A stretch of DNA of 64,000 nucleotides, from the NCBI RefSeq assembly GCF_900496995.4, contig NC_044030.1, positions 15,994,851 through 16,058,850 of the forward strand, written 5' to 3'. Positions within the stretch are counted from its first letter, which is position 1; each line of letters begins with the position of its first letter. The notes under the pieces are model-generated. The model made no database searches. It worked only from the letters and a program-made list of their open reading frames with translations, and was not told where the DNA came from. Made by a program: the position numbers and the translations under genes. Positions 39,301 through 48,990 of the stretch are shown piece after piece. Source of the DNA: Aquila chrysaetos chrysaetos (lineage: Eukaryota; Chordata; Aves; Accipitriformes; Accipitridae).

Positions 39301-42300
39301 AATAAACAAACCCATGATGTTTTATGGTACCTGTTAACCCAGCTGGCACCCCACCCATCTAACTTGCACACAGCAATTGCAAGCTACCGTTGCAGAGAGG
39401 TAACTTCCCAAGCATGCAGTGGAGCTGCTAAGCTTAGCCTGTGACCATGCAGCAATTTAACTTCTACCTCAAAGAAATACCAGTATGGGCTAGCACCATG
39501 GATGGTATTTTTGCCTCTGCAGAAGTTTCCAGAGATAGGAGATAGACAGACGCAGCCTGAAGCAGAGCCAAAAGAATCAGTCTTGTGCCAACACAGGAAG
39601 GGACCTGAGACAATGTGATAGAGTTTTCATGTCTCATGACAACTTGCCATCCTCTCCCTCCCTTTCCTGCCTACTCCCTGCTAGAAGGCATCATACTCAG
39701 ACCAGCTCACACAGCTCAGTCACAAGCACCTGCACACCCTGCCTCCACTTCTGCTTCTTGCTCCTCATCCGGGTTCTCAGGATGCTCCTGGAATTCACTG
39801 AAGCTAAAGACGTTCCCATTGTTCCCCCAGAGCTGCTTGGAGCCACAGATATTGTAGACAGTGTTTCTAAAACAAGAAGAGATCAAGACAGCCTAGTTAA
39901 CAGAAGTCATGATCACTGCAGTCAGTGCATATTCAAATTATTCAACGCCTTACCTCTTCTCATATCCCATCCCTCCTCCCAAAACCTACCTCCTTCATGT
40001 GCTGAGAAAATGAACTGTTCACGGCACTGGTGGATCTGAGGGGAGCAAGGCTGTAACTGATGTAAATCAGGAAGGTGCCACAAAATCAGTACCAGAAATG
40101 TAAATCAGCTGGACATCTTTCCCCATGTGCTTGAGCCCTGTATATAAATGCATCAGGCTGGACAGAGGGATCAAAGGTAACAGGAGACCAACCATGTTGC
40201 TCCCTTCTTCCCTTTTCTTAGCTCGCTGTGGAAATCCCCAGTTGCCAAGAAAAGCTCAGCTATCTCCAGCACAGCCAAAACTGCCACAATGATCACATCT
40301 GAAGCAGCCATAGGTCCTGTGCTCTGAACCACATTTAATAATCTTGCCACAACAAACTCAATAGACTTTGATGCAGTAAAGAGATTCAGGAACAAAATTG
40401 CAATCAGACCCAGAACCAGTTTGTTACAGCTGCTGCTATCAGATATTGCCAGAAGCACTAAGAGCTGACTTTAAGCATCATGCAGGACCATAAATGCACA
40501 ACTATTTTCTGTGAAACCTATGCAGGAAAGGGAGACAGTTGCCTATCTCTATACAGGTCTTTTCCCTTCTCCTCTTGTGTTGTCCATTGGCTAAAATAAA
40601 ACAAGCTCCTTGTTTTGAGATCTACAAAAGACTCGGCATCAGCTACTTCCTAACTGTAAATGAAGTTGGCATTTAGATTTTGTTCTCCTTTTGCCTTGTT
40701 ACTGTAAAGCTCCACAGCAGAAAAGCAGACATTTCTGACCTCAGGGAACATATTGGCACATAAGATCAACAGACCTTCATTCCTTGTAGTCTGCAGTTGG
40801 CATTCATCCAGCTTTCCTTGTTTTCTCTACCTTATGCTGTACTTTGTTTTTCCTCTGAGACATCAGCAGCTCAGGGATCTGATGAACTTAGCTGAAATCA
40901 GACACGCTACACTTATGAAGACCCAGCCTGATAGTAGCAGAGCCTGAGGAGCAATACAATTTGAAGCTGGAAAAAGGCAATTGTTATTCAAGCTAGCAAA
41001 AGCAACACTGGGGAGGGGGGAGGAGAGATGATCATATTATTTTTTAATCAAAGGGAGGAGGAGAGAATGCATAACCTGCAAAATAGTACAGCTGACGCTG
41101 ATCCTCTTTGGTCCATGGTGGATCTTTCTTCCTATCGGCATCAGATTGTAGCCACAGTAGCGGTAGTGAAAAACTACAGCCAACCTCACCACCAAAAACA
41201 TCTGGCAGGTGCCAGGCTACTTACCACACTTGTGGCCACTTACACATTTTTGGTTATATGTAAATAACTGACTAGGACATACTTATGAGATATTGATGGG
41301 GGTTGTCTTTGTGCAACTGTAACTGCCCAAGGCTTGTAACTTGTAGCCCAGATGGAGCTACATGTTGCAACTGCAGATAGCTGCATCATTGTAGGCAGTG
41401 GGAATATTCACATACTTGAAACTCAGCAAGGAGTAGCAAGCTGTGCAGTGTCAGGCCATATTACAGGCTCAAGCACCTTTTACTTGGAGTTCCTGCTTTA
41501 GAGAGTGCACTACATTCAATGTTCTCTGAAACCACTGGAAAGTGCTAGTGGGCTTCTATCACTAGCCTACAGAGTACAGCTCAACCTGCCCGTGTGCCCT
41601 TCCAAGAGGGATGTGCAGATGCATCGCAGCAGGCATGCAAACTACTACCTATACTGAAGAAAGCTTAACCAAGCTCTAGGTCTGCCACTAGGATCTTTGC
41701 TAAGAGAGCTAGGTGATGTGAAATGCATTGGAACAGGGGGATGTGAAAGACCCTCTGGCAGGAAGTTTACTTTCGCCTGGAACATCCTTCAAAAAGCTGC
41801 TTCACAATTTTTCTACTTAGGCAAGAGTCCCATTTCACGCAATACGTGACAGGCAAGGAAGGCACAAAGTGGCAGGCCAGCACAACAACTGCACTGCAGC
41901 TCTGCTCATGCACTTACTGTATCTCTGTCCAAGGGTGCTTAAGTGAGATGTTCTGCAAAGCAGTAGATGTTTGGGGTGCAGGCAGAGACGCTGCCTTTAA
42001 ACCCACTGCCTCTGTTGGTGTTTTCACCGGAGGCAGAAAGTCTTCATTGTCAACAACATCTATGTGAAAACAAACCAGGACACAGAAGCAAGTGAACAAG
42101 ACAGAATTCCATTGGACTTTGGCTCCTTCATGTAATTTGAGAGCTGTACATTTTACTACAGGTATACATTCCATGTTCAACTGGTCAGGTGGAACAGGGA
42201 CAGTAGAACAGGTGTCCTTAGTTTTAGGTCAGATTACGGAAGGTTCTGTGTACAAATAGAGTCATTTATTCATGGAGAATCAAGTGACTTCAACCATTTG

Positions 42301-44176
42301 TATATGAGAATGACTAATCCTAAAGAATCAAACTTTAATGACCTAAAGGAACAAGGAAGGGAGCTGTTGCTGTTCTTTTCCCCCATCCCAAACAGTGTTT
42401 GATAGTTTTAATGTGCAGATAACACTCCACAAACACAGTTTGTTACCCAATTATTGCCTGCTGTAGCAAAATGCCAAAGTACCCAGAACCTTTTAGAGCA
42501 GACACTTACTAGGGAGGCGGTTATTGTTTCAAACAAAATGTGCATCTAGTCATAACTAAACAGGTGGACACACTGCTTGTGCCTTCCCCGACCCACCAGC
42601 CTGTGTACTCCCACTGCTAGGAATGCACACCTTAATCCCACCACCGCTGAAAAAAACTTGCTTCCTGTAGATTTCACAGGCCTCGCAAGAGGAAGGGGAT
42701 ATACCACATGTACACACCTCACATGCATGAGGAAATTCAAGAGGGAATTCATGATCATAAGATACCTGAGCATCTCCAACCACATGCTGTGGATTAGGAG
42801 ACAGCCCATTCACATTCATCCATAATAAGGCCATAAGTTCCAAACATCAACCAAGCATTGATAGTTGGCACCTGCATTTAAAAACCTGGCCAAAACTTCT
42901 GCCCACTTACAGATGAGGAGCACCATTCATCACTGGGGGGCCGAAAGCAAAAGAAAGGCTGACATATGCAACACCTACTTGTTCTGCCAGTCAGAGGTTC
43001 ATTCACAAGCTGGGAGCTGCCCACAGGAAATCTGCTCTGAGCGTTGCAAAATTCCCAACGTCTCATTTGTAGCTGCTGCAGCCAGTACATCATTGCCTGT
43101 TTGCTGATTGCCTAACATAACACAAAACAGGAAGGGGAGGGAAGTAATCTCATCAGCATGAGACACATCCTGAAGAACTGACCACAACTTTGCTGCCCAA
43201 GTCAGCAGAAATAAAGGCCAGCTGTGCCAAGCCTAAGCTATATCCTCTGGTCCTAACACTGATTTGGGAGGACAAAGTAAATCTTAAGCACAGCCTTAGT
43301 AATGGAACCTCAGTGGACCACTGACCTCATCTTAAACTTTAAACATTACTACGCTCCAAGGCTAAGCAGGAATGCCATGATTATTTTAGCCAGGAATCAC
43401 CCACAGAGCTTCTTAATAGCAATTTTCATAGAGATAAAAATCTAGCAAAGGTTCCTGCTGGAGCAACCATTTTAGACAGGGGAGCTCATTTCTGTTCAGC
43501 AAATTACATGTGGACTGCAGAACTTCTCAATGATTTTAATTCAGCACCCAGTTCGGCTTTTACTCCTATTCTGTTAAACAGTGGCCATCTCACGAGTAAT
43601 GGAGTCCCAGTCTTGCCAAAACAATGCAAGTAATTTAGGTCCAAATGGTAACAGTCCAGGCTGGGAGGACTAAAGTGAAACTCAGCTAAGAGGTATCTTA
43701 GCAGCAATGTGTCTGTCCTGATTGGAAATGTTTCGTAACAGCTCCCACAAGAAGATGCTGCCCCTTACCTTCAAAGTAAAAACTCTGCTTGGTGTTCTGA
43801 TCTCAAAAACCCCTTCCCCATTTTCCGCCTTGCAGTCAAAGCTGGCGCTGGAAAGATCAACAGACCCCAAAGGGTTGATGTCCTGTGCAGTTCTGTAGTA
43901 TAATAAATTACATTTGTTTTCATCGTAAAAGAACCAGCGAGACTTCCAGGTCTTAATTGGCCCCTTGATGCCCAGCTTATTTAAATAGCCACAGAGTTTT
44001 TTCCTGGATGTTTCTCTGCTGGGTTTCAGCTGTACGTTTTCCAGTTCTCCAGAAGAGGAAAGCATGTCCTTCTCTTTCACTGAGGCTCCATCGCTGCTGT
44101 TATTGTCTGGATTTGACTCCACTAAATTGCCTGGAGCGGCAAGGGGACAAGCTCCGCTTTCTGGTCCTTTTTTCAT
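27145..44176 (-). CDS. TBC1D2: TBC1D2 (Armus): TBC1 domain family member 2, complete coding region in 13 exons
   Basis: The coding exons run (minus strand) 44176-43769, 43111-42979, 42059-41918, 39866-39730, 39117-38942, 37830-37444, 36599-36489, 34853-34666, 33465-32995, 31837-31717, 29583-29398, 28737-28616 and 27346-27145. Phases agree at every junction and give 927 residues; human TBC1D2 is about 928. Domains: N-terminal PH (about 58-155), a variable acidic linker (about 160-275), coiled coil (about 285-560), and a RabGAP TBC domain (about 626-815). The two catalytic fingers are visible: IELDLPR (Arg677) and YCQ (Gln714). From knowledge of the family, the protein binds active Rac1 through its coiled coil, binds LC3, and inactivates Rab7 on late endosomes and autophagosomes, affecting E-cadherin turnover. 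The start is the ATG at 44176: an in-frame TGA at 44197-44195 lies upstream and the GTG at 44194 is not a credible start. Exon boundaries are inferred from homology and GT/AG signals. Confidence 0.96.
27634..28215 (+). mobile_element. Solo LTR (copy D) in the last intron of TBC1D2
   Basis: TGTCCTGGTTTCAACTGGGG to TTAAACCACGACA, with TATATAAA near 27893, an (ATT)n tract and an ATTAAA signal before TTCTTATCTCAACCC. It is antisense to TBC1D2 and ends about 400 bases from exon 12. The flanking 5-mers (GGCAG, GGAAT) do not match, so its target duplication is lost or the ends are altered. Confidence 0.85.
28616..28737 (-). CDS. TBC1D2: TBC1D2 coding exon 12 (end of TBC domain)
   Basis: Encodes VIFRYALAIFKYNEEEILRI and EIYQYLRFFTRMIMDG. 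Acceptor TCCAG, donor AG|GTAGGA, phase 2. Confidence 0.96.
29398..29583 (-). CDS. TBC1D2: TBC1D2 coding exon 11 (TBC domain)
   Basis: Encodes VDQRVFKDFLSEKLPHLMAH and then LITFNWFLVAFVDSL and VWDAFLYEGTK, all typical of the second half of TBC domains. The donor AAG|GTGCAA is weak at +4 and +5. Confidence 0.96.
30729..30820 (+). mobile_element. 5' fragment of a second, different LTR family
   Basis: TGTATTGGGTCTGACTGAGA, then GGAGTTAATTCTCCCCATAG and CATAGTGCTGTGCCCTGCAT, resemble the start of another common avian ERV LTR family. Only about 90 bases remain, and LTR copy E is inserted at its right end. Confidence 0.6.
30826..31414 (+). mobile_element. Solo LTR (copy E) in intron 10 of TBC1D2
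   Basis: TGTCCTGGTTTCAGCTGGG to GTTAAACCACTACA, with a TATATAAA element near 31098. A perfect 5 bp target duplication CCCTC lies at 30821-30825 and 31415-31419. It is antisense to TBC1D2. No internal viral sequence is present. Confidence 0.92.
31717..31837 (-). CDS. TBC1D2: TBC1D2 coding exon 10 (TBC domain)
   Basis: Encodes LAAVALLVLEDEESAFWCLV and then PADYYSDTLITSQ, the core of the TBC fold. Acceptor ATCACAG, donor CAG|GTGAGC, phase 2 in and phase 0 out. Confidence 0.96.
32515..32720 (-). repeat. CR1 LINE internal fragment in TBC1D2 intron 9
   Basis: GAAGCTTCTCTGCTCCAGAC, then GAACAACCCCAGTTTCCTCAG and CCTCTCCTCATG on the plus strand match the middle of the reverse-complement CR1 untranslated region. 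Confidence 0.65.
32995..33465 (-). CDS. TBC1D2: TBC1D2 coding exon 9 (N-terminal half of TBC domain, catalytic residues)
   Basis: The largest exon. It runs from EYDEYGFMTVPDYEVED through SGIPVEHRQRVWRWI (start of the TBC domain), IELDLPR with catalytic Arg677, to GYCQGLN with catalytic Gln714. Acceptor TTCCAG, donor AG|GTGAGG, phase 2. Confidence 0.97.
34047..34345 (-). repeat. Old CR1-like repeat copy in TBC1D2 intron 8
   Basis: Partner of 6345-6640: AAGCTACCTGGAGGACCTGTG, ACAGAACTGGGGCATTAACTG, GGAGGTCTCCAGTCCAGCCC and CCCCAAAGGATGGAGATCCC. The two copies are recognisably related but well diverged, so this is an old family. Confidence 0.55.
34666..34853 (-). CDS. TBC1D2: TBC1D2 coding exon 8 (end of coiled coil)
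   Basis: Encodes CACLQARNCQMESKYLTVL and EALQWD. Two overlapping donors are visible; the second, AAG|GTAAGA, was chosen because it gives phase 2 and the junction NPV-S-EYDEYGF. The first would create an in-frame TGA. Confidence 0.94.
36489..36599 (-). CDS. TBC1D2: TBC1D2 coding exon 7 (coiled coil)
   Basis: 37 codons reading DDIDAYKTQNQFLNSEIHQV and then an ENEKALLMK end. Acceptor GGCAG, donor AAG|GTAAGG, phase 0 on both sides. Confidence 0.96.
37444..37830 (-). CDS. TBC1D2: TBC1D2 coding exon 6 (central coiled coil)
   Basis: 129 codons of heptad-rich sequence, including AAEDKDRLELVRHKVRQIA and HVQLLMEKNHAKQEVI, almost identical to mammalian TBC1D2. This is the region reported to contact Rac1. 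The donor is AAG|GTGTGT, phase 0. Confidence 0.97.
38942..39117 (-). CDS. TBC1D2: TBC1D2 coding exon 5 (start of coiled coil)
   Basis: Encodes a basic linker and then NPMDKVSVLQQQILTLTEEV, the first heptads of the coiled coil. The acceptor is CCCTTCAG and the donor AAG|GTGAGT, phase 0. Confidence 0.93.
39730..39866 (-). CDS. TBC1D2: TBC1D2 coding exon 4 (acidic linker)
   Basis: Begins NTVYNICGSKQ, comparable to NTMHNIRGNKQ in the human protein, then becomes an acidic, poorly conserved stretch (EHPENPDEEQEAEVEAG). The acceptor is TTTTAG and the donor GCAG|GTGCTT, phase 1. The short, divergent coding content makes this the least certain exon after exon 2, but phases fit on both sides. Confidence 0.85.
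41918..42059 (-). CDS. TBC1D2: TBC1D2 coding exon 3 (linker)
   Basis: Encodes VVDNEDFLPPVKTP followed by ALQNISLKHPWTEIQ, which closely matches the conserved ALQNISLKH motif of mammalian TBC1D2. The donor is GTAAGT, phase 2. Confidence 0.92.
42979..43111 (-). CDS. TBC1D2: TBC1D2 coding exon 2 (end of PH domain)
   Basis: Begins AISKQAMMYWLQQLQMRRWEF, the C-terminal helix of the PH domain. I chose the donor ACAA|GTAGGT at 42978 because it leaves phase 1, which the next acceptor requires. A stronger-looking GTAAGT 68 bases further on (42910) would be out of frame. Confidence 0.85.
43769..44176 (-). CDS. TBC1D2: TBC1D2 coding exon 1 (start codon, most of the PH domain)
   Basis: Encodes residues 1-136. 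The first 57 or so are low complexity and acidic; then KKLCGYLNKLG opens the PH domain and WKSRWFFYDENKC is its conserved core. The donor reads AAG|GTAAGG. An acceptor with a long pyrimidine tract ends at 44275, so the exon probably starts at 44274 with about 98 bases of 5' UTR. Confidence 0.95.
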
Positions 44177-44274
44177 CTCTTTCAGGAAATACACTCAGAA
44201 TCAGATTGAAACAGGAAATTCTCCAGGTAAATAAGCAACAGCAGATCCCAACTATATCATCATTGTTGTAGAAC

Positions 44275-46229
44275 CTGCAGCAAATGAAAAAAGAGGAATA
44301 AGCTGAAGTCTGGCACACAACAAAAAACATTCCCTAGCTTTCAAACTGCCCAGCAAGATCTCTGACTTCTATTTTTGGTCATTGCTTCCTGCCTTCCTCA
44401 GCTCAGATGACCTCTATATGTCTGTTTTCTCCCTTTTCCATTCCTAAATTAGCGTGGACTAGCAGCCAAGGAGCAGTACCACAATCTCTTGAGTGAAAAA
44501 TAAGTACAGTATGTGGGCATACCAAATCAATAGTGATAACCAGGGCATTTGGAGCCACAGACAACAATGTTAAGTAACAGTTGCAGAAAACATGGCAAGA
44601 TAACAAGCTCAAGGAGGGGGGACACATAGTCCAGTCAAGGGATTTCAGGTAAGTGTACCCCGGCATTTCTACTGAATTTTCAGCTAATATTTTAAACCAT
44701 GGTGTCTGGAGAAAAAATCCAGGCTTATGCAGCATCTTTATAAATCATTTGTGTCAGTTGAGGATTGCTGTTAAAAAGCCTGTATGCCATGTGTTAGGTC
44801 TCCATTCAGTAGGCCTCATATGATGGACTATGCACCAGAGAGAGTAATTCTGTGATCCTTGCAAAAGAGACTTGGTTGCTCAACAGCCAAAGTAACCTGC
44901 TGTGTTCCCAAGAGGAACACAATGTGCAAGAGAAACAGAAAAATAAGGCTAGAAGGGATCTGTGGAGATCTCTAGACCAACTTCCCTCTCAGAGAAGGGG
45001 CTTACTTCAAAGCTGTAGTCAGCTACTCAGGTCCACATTCAGATGAATTTTGATCATATACAAGGATGGCAATTCTGCCACGTTTCTGGGCACTTTTTCA
45101 AGTGCTTAACCATATGACAGGTGTGATTTTTTGCTCAGAGCTGCAGACACACATGGCCCTTGTATAAAGAAAGCTAACAACACTCCAGAAAAATACTTAT
45201 AAATATTTTCTTGCATTTTTTTTCTTAAGTAAAAACATGGTTTAAAGATCAACAAATGTTAAGGCTACCAGAGACTTCAGTTCAGACACTAACGTACCTG
45301 AAGCAAATATGTAAGCAAATAAATTGTTGCAGTGTTAAGTTAGTGGGAATCCAACTGCAGACACAAAACTGTTGAACATGAAGCCAGCTGTGTGACAGCA
45401 GGAGAATGAGCACAGAGATTAATACAGTGGAGCACACAAGAGATGTTGCCCAAGCTCACGCTCTTGGGAACAACTTATCCTCATGACTGAAAGAAGCCTC
45501 AACCCATCCTAGTGCTGGCTAAGCCCCATCACACTTATTGCTCCCCTTTCCTGATCCCACATTAGCTTCTTAGACAACTATAGATAATATTCACTCTTTT
45601 TGGAAAGCTACTTAACTTCTTTTAGTTCACCCCCCTGACACCATGATCCTGCTGCTTGAACGCGTTCACAAATGTCAGGAACAAGCACCCTTCATCAAAG
45701 TGCTGCCTCAGCTAAGCTTCTGAAACACCCAAAAGCTTCATTTCCAAGCTAATTTTGCCTGGCACAAAGGAACCATCATCAGGAGGAAGAAGCAGTCTCA
45801 ACCCTCCCCAACAGACCCTGTGACTTTTATGACAGTACCAGCATAATGACCTCCTGTGCCATCTGAAGACTCCATCACACTTCTATATCTTGCCAGCGTG
45901 ATGGTCCATAGGCCCAGACTGTGAGCAGGACCAGCATTTTGGGTTCAAGCACCAAGTTATAAGGAGTCATGGCAGATCTGCATTACAAAGCACTCTAGAG
46001 GAGAAGATCTCACCTCCTTAAGAGAAGTGGAGAGATGCCCCTGGAAGTCACCGTCTGCTGGCATAGAGCTACTGCTGCAGGCACCACCAAGCAGGTAACC
46101 ACAGCCTCCAAAACAAATCCAACAGCAACAGAAGAGGGGCCTCTGCCTCAAGTTTCCTTCAGTCCAGTCGCTGCCTGGGAACTGTCTGAAAGAGGTATTT
46201 AGCTGAAAGCAGCTCTGACACTGACTCAC
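44275..46229 (-). other. Probable first intron of TBC1D2
   Basis: No exon seen. It contains one degraded CR1 fragment near 44935-45150 and otherwise unremarkable unique sequence. Confidence 0.4.
44935..45150 (-). repeat. Degraded CR1 fragment in the probable first intron of TBC1D2
   Basis: AATAAGGCTAGAAGGGATCTG, GTGGAGATCTCTAGACCAAC and ACAAGGATGGCAATTCTGCC follow the reverse-complement CR1 tail order with many changes. Confidence 0.55.
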
Positions 46230-46690
46230 CAATGAAAAGTGAAGATCAGGGTGAACCCTTCACAGACCCTTCTGGGGCTGCTGGTGTGAGCAGCACAAGG
46301 CAGGCCCCCCGCCCTCCCCCCAGCGCCGCAGAAGCACCTCCCAGCCCAGCTGCACGGCGCTTGGGCACAAGCCAAGGCTACTGGAGCCTGGCACGGGTCT
46401 GCGCTGCCCGGCGCCACTGGGGCGGACCCTGGCACCACTTGTACCGCCCGGCCCGGGGCGGGGGGACCTCAGTGCCGGGCTGGGGAGGGCATCCGGGCCG
46501 CTGGCCGGAGGATGGCGGCGGTGGGGTGGTGGCGGGGGACCCGCAGCCCCGGCCGGGGGTACCTGCCCCGGCCGCCGCCCGCCGCGCTTCCTGCCGGGCC
46601 GGTCTGCCGGCGGGGCGGGGCGCGGCGCGGCGCAGCCCGGCCCGGGGAGGGCGGCAGGGACGGAGCAGCGGGGCGAGAGAGGTGCGGGAT
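46230..46690 (-). other. TBC1D2: Predicted noncoding first exon of TBC1D2 (5' UTR)
   Basis: A good minus-strand donor, TG|GTGAGT, lies just downstream of the CpG island at 46229-46224. It pairs with the acceptor CTGCAG ending at 44275, which has the pyrimidine tract CCTCTTTTTTC. This would join a GC-rich leader to the exon holding the ATG at 44176. The 5' end is only approximate. This is inference from splice signals; no transcript evidence is available. Confidence 0.45.
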
Positions 46691-46720
46691 GGAGGACGCC
46701 AGCTGCAGCTGCGGAAAAAA
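46280..46720. promoter_or_regulatory. CpG island, probable TBC1D2 promoter
   Basis: Dense CpG dinucleotides and several GC boxes of the form GGGGCGGGG (for example near 46455-46464 and 46611-46620) in otherwise AT-rich surroundings. It lies 2.1 kb upstream of the TBC1D2 ATG and 1.9 kb from the ELP1 ATG. Assignment to TBC1D2 rests on position and on the minus-strand donor at its edge. Confidence 0.65.
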
Positions 46721-48039
46721 TAATAAAAAGAGGACATTTCAGCCGGGTATCGGGAAGGAAATGGTTCACCGGGGCGATGCGGCACACTGAAAGCAAGCCC
46801 AGAGGGGGACAGCTCATGGGCTGGAGGGGACCGGCAGGTCCCATCTGCTAGGAGGGATGTGCCCCAAGCCTGCAAAACCGCGGGGGCAGTGGATACAGAC
46901 CCGCTGCTCACCAGACCCCACAGTGCGAGAGCCAGGGCCATGCAGTCAGCTGGGGCAAATCGGATAAGGCAAACAAATTTCACACAGTAAAAACGGTGGT
47001 ACTTGGTGCCACAGGAGATTGGAGGCTGCTTGGATCAAGCAGGGCCAAAGGGTCTAGACCGACCTCTGAAAAGGCCTCCAAAAGAGGTATTGCAGGCAAC
47101 AGGGGTGTCAGAGACTGCCCTAACCCAGTGGCACAGGTCCTGAAGGAGCACAGGGGGACGGGGCGCATGGCACAGCCAGTCTCGCACGCACTCTGGCAGC
47201 TGCCTCTCCTCCTGCCAGTGCTGCCAGGCCCTGCTGGGCTTGGCAGGCGCTGGGCTGGCCTGGGAAGTCACTTCTTACGCCCTGTCCCCAGGATAAGGAG
47301 TCTGTACGGCTTTGACTTTCTCCGCATGCAGCAATAGCTGAGCCTTGATGACACAACTCGCTTCTGTTGGTCTCAAGAAACCCCTCTCTGAGTTTAGCCA
47401 ACTTTACAGTTTTATCACCAACTTTAGCCAAGTTCAGTACCTGAGCAGGAAGAAGCAAAACTGCCCAGTCTGGCAGCCCATCCTTCCACTGACCTAAGTT
47501 CCCAAACTGTAGCACACGTGAAGATGATTACAGCATGCAAACTCTACACATTTCCAGCCAAAACCAGCTTCACCCAAATTCGGCCTGCACAGCAGGTGGC
47601 CATTAGACTGGATCAGCAATGATGGAATCTAGCTCCGCTAGGCAGATGGGGAAAGTGTGAAGGCTATACTTGTGGTTGCACAAAGTCCTTCTCCTCTCTG
47701 AAGCCTGAGCTGCCTTCTCCTCCCCCTTGTCTGCAGCTGGAGGGAGAGGACCAAGTGTGACAAAAAGGGTGGTATCAGGGCAGCACTGGCCTGTCTCTGT
47801 GTAGGCTGCCCTGGAAGCGCCTTAAAAGTCTCATCTGGATTTCATCAACTGGTTAGTACCAGCACGGCTGCAAAATAACCATGCTGCTCCCACTGTTACC
47901 TTATACCCTGTCACCACACAGCACAGGCATATGCAACCACACAGGGAACTGAGCTGGTGAAAAATCAAAGCACTGGTTTTGTTGTCTATACCGCAACCCC
48001 ACATGGCTTCCAGACCCAGCCCACGCTGCGTAACTCACG
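46721..48039. other. Spacer between the two promoter CpG islands
   Basis: Moderately GC-rich unique sequence with no exon, repeat or RNA gene that I recognise. It separates the divergent TBC1D2 and ELP1 promoters. Confidence 0.5.
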
Positions 48040-48990
48040 GAGGGGAAGGTGGTTGTAGAACCAGCAGCAAAGGCAGCGCAGGAGGAGCGTGGGGGTGCCT
48101 GCCATGCGGCCACCACAGATCTGCCCGCTCCACGAGGGTCCCAGTCTGACACGGGTCGAAGTGCCGGCTCCTGGCCCCGCACAGCCGCCTGTGCCACGGC
48201 AAGCCCGGAGAAATGCCCGGGGAGGGGCTCAGCAGGAGACCTGACAGGAGCAGCAGGTGACAGTAAGCGATCCGCACCGAACACGGGCGACACTGCCAGC
48301 TCGGCCTGGCGCTGGCAGCATTGCCGCGCACAGCACCTTCCGGTGGCAGTCCCCCCCAGCCCGTACCAGGAAGGCTCTGATGCCCGCAGGAGCCCTTGGG
48401 AAGGGTTTGATGGGAAGCCGCGGTGCGGAGCGGGAGGTGGCGGCTGCCCGGCCCGAGCAGACCTCGCTCGCGCTCCTCTGAGGTGCCGCTCCCCCCCAAC
48501 CCCGAGACTGCGCCTGCGGCCCGCGCATGCGCCGTTGCCTCCGCCCGCCCGCCCGGCGCGGAGAAGATGGCGGCTCCGTGAGCGGCGTGGCGCTGCTCCG
48601 CCATGAGGAATCTGCGGCTGCTGCGGACCGGCGGTCGCCGCCCTGCCGCCGCCCCGGGCAGCCCGCAGTGCTTCTGCCTCAGCGCCGAGCCCGGCACGGT
48701 CCTCGTGGGCTCACAGCACGGCCTTCTGGAGCTGGGCGCCGCCGGAGACTCGGTTAGAGCCGCCGCCGGGCGCACCGGGAGCCGCGGCCGCTTGTCGCTT
48801 TCAGGCTCGGGCCAGGGCTGTGGCTTCGGGGGAGGGGGCTGGCGGCTGGCGCGCATCGCTGCAGGCGTGTTGTTAGGGGCGGATTTGGGCCGCCCGTTGC
48901 AAAGCGGCGATAACGCGTTTGGGCCGCCGTCAGCGGGAGCGCGTCGGCGCCCGGCGGGAGCCCTTGGGTACGGCTCGCTCCTCGTAGCGG
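48040..48990 (+). promoter_or_regulatory. ELP1: CpG island and promoter of ELP1
   Basis: A CpG-dense region spanning the ELP1 start codon. It holds a perfect NRF1 palindrome (GCGCATGCGC, 48523-48532) and a canonical YY1 motif (AAGATGGCGGC, 48564-48574) within 80 bases upstream of the ATG. No TATA box is visible. The pattern fits a TATA-less housekeeping promoter with transcription starting near 48.5 kb; the exact start is not visible. Confidence 0.8.
48603..48752 (+). CDS. ELP1: ELP1 coding exon 1 (start codon)
   Basis: 50 codons: [11 protein letters not shown], then [20 protein letters not shown], matching the human start MRNLKLFRT and the [20 protein letters not shown] strand. Residues 10-19 are GC-rich and diverged. 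The donor TCG|GTTAGA is not consensus at +3, but phase 0 fits exon 2. Confidence 0.95.

Noticed and set aside
44177-44194. Upstream GTG as an alternative TBC1D2 start
   Set aside because: A GTG start is not expected here and a TGA lies directly before it in frame. The ATG at 44176 fits the family length.
46260-46983. Open frames of about 190-200 codons over the 46.3-46.9 kb CpG island
   Set aside because: Composition is that of GC-rich noncoding DNA, with no family resemblance. It is better read as promoter and 5' UTR.
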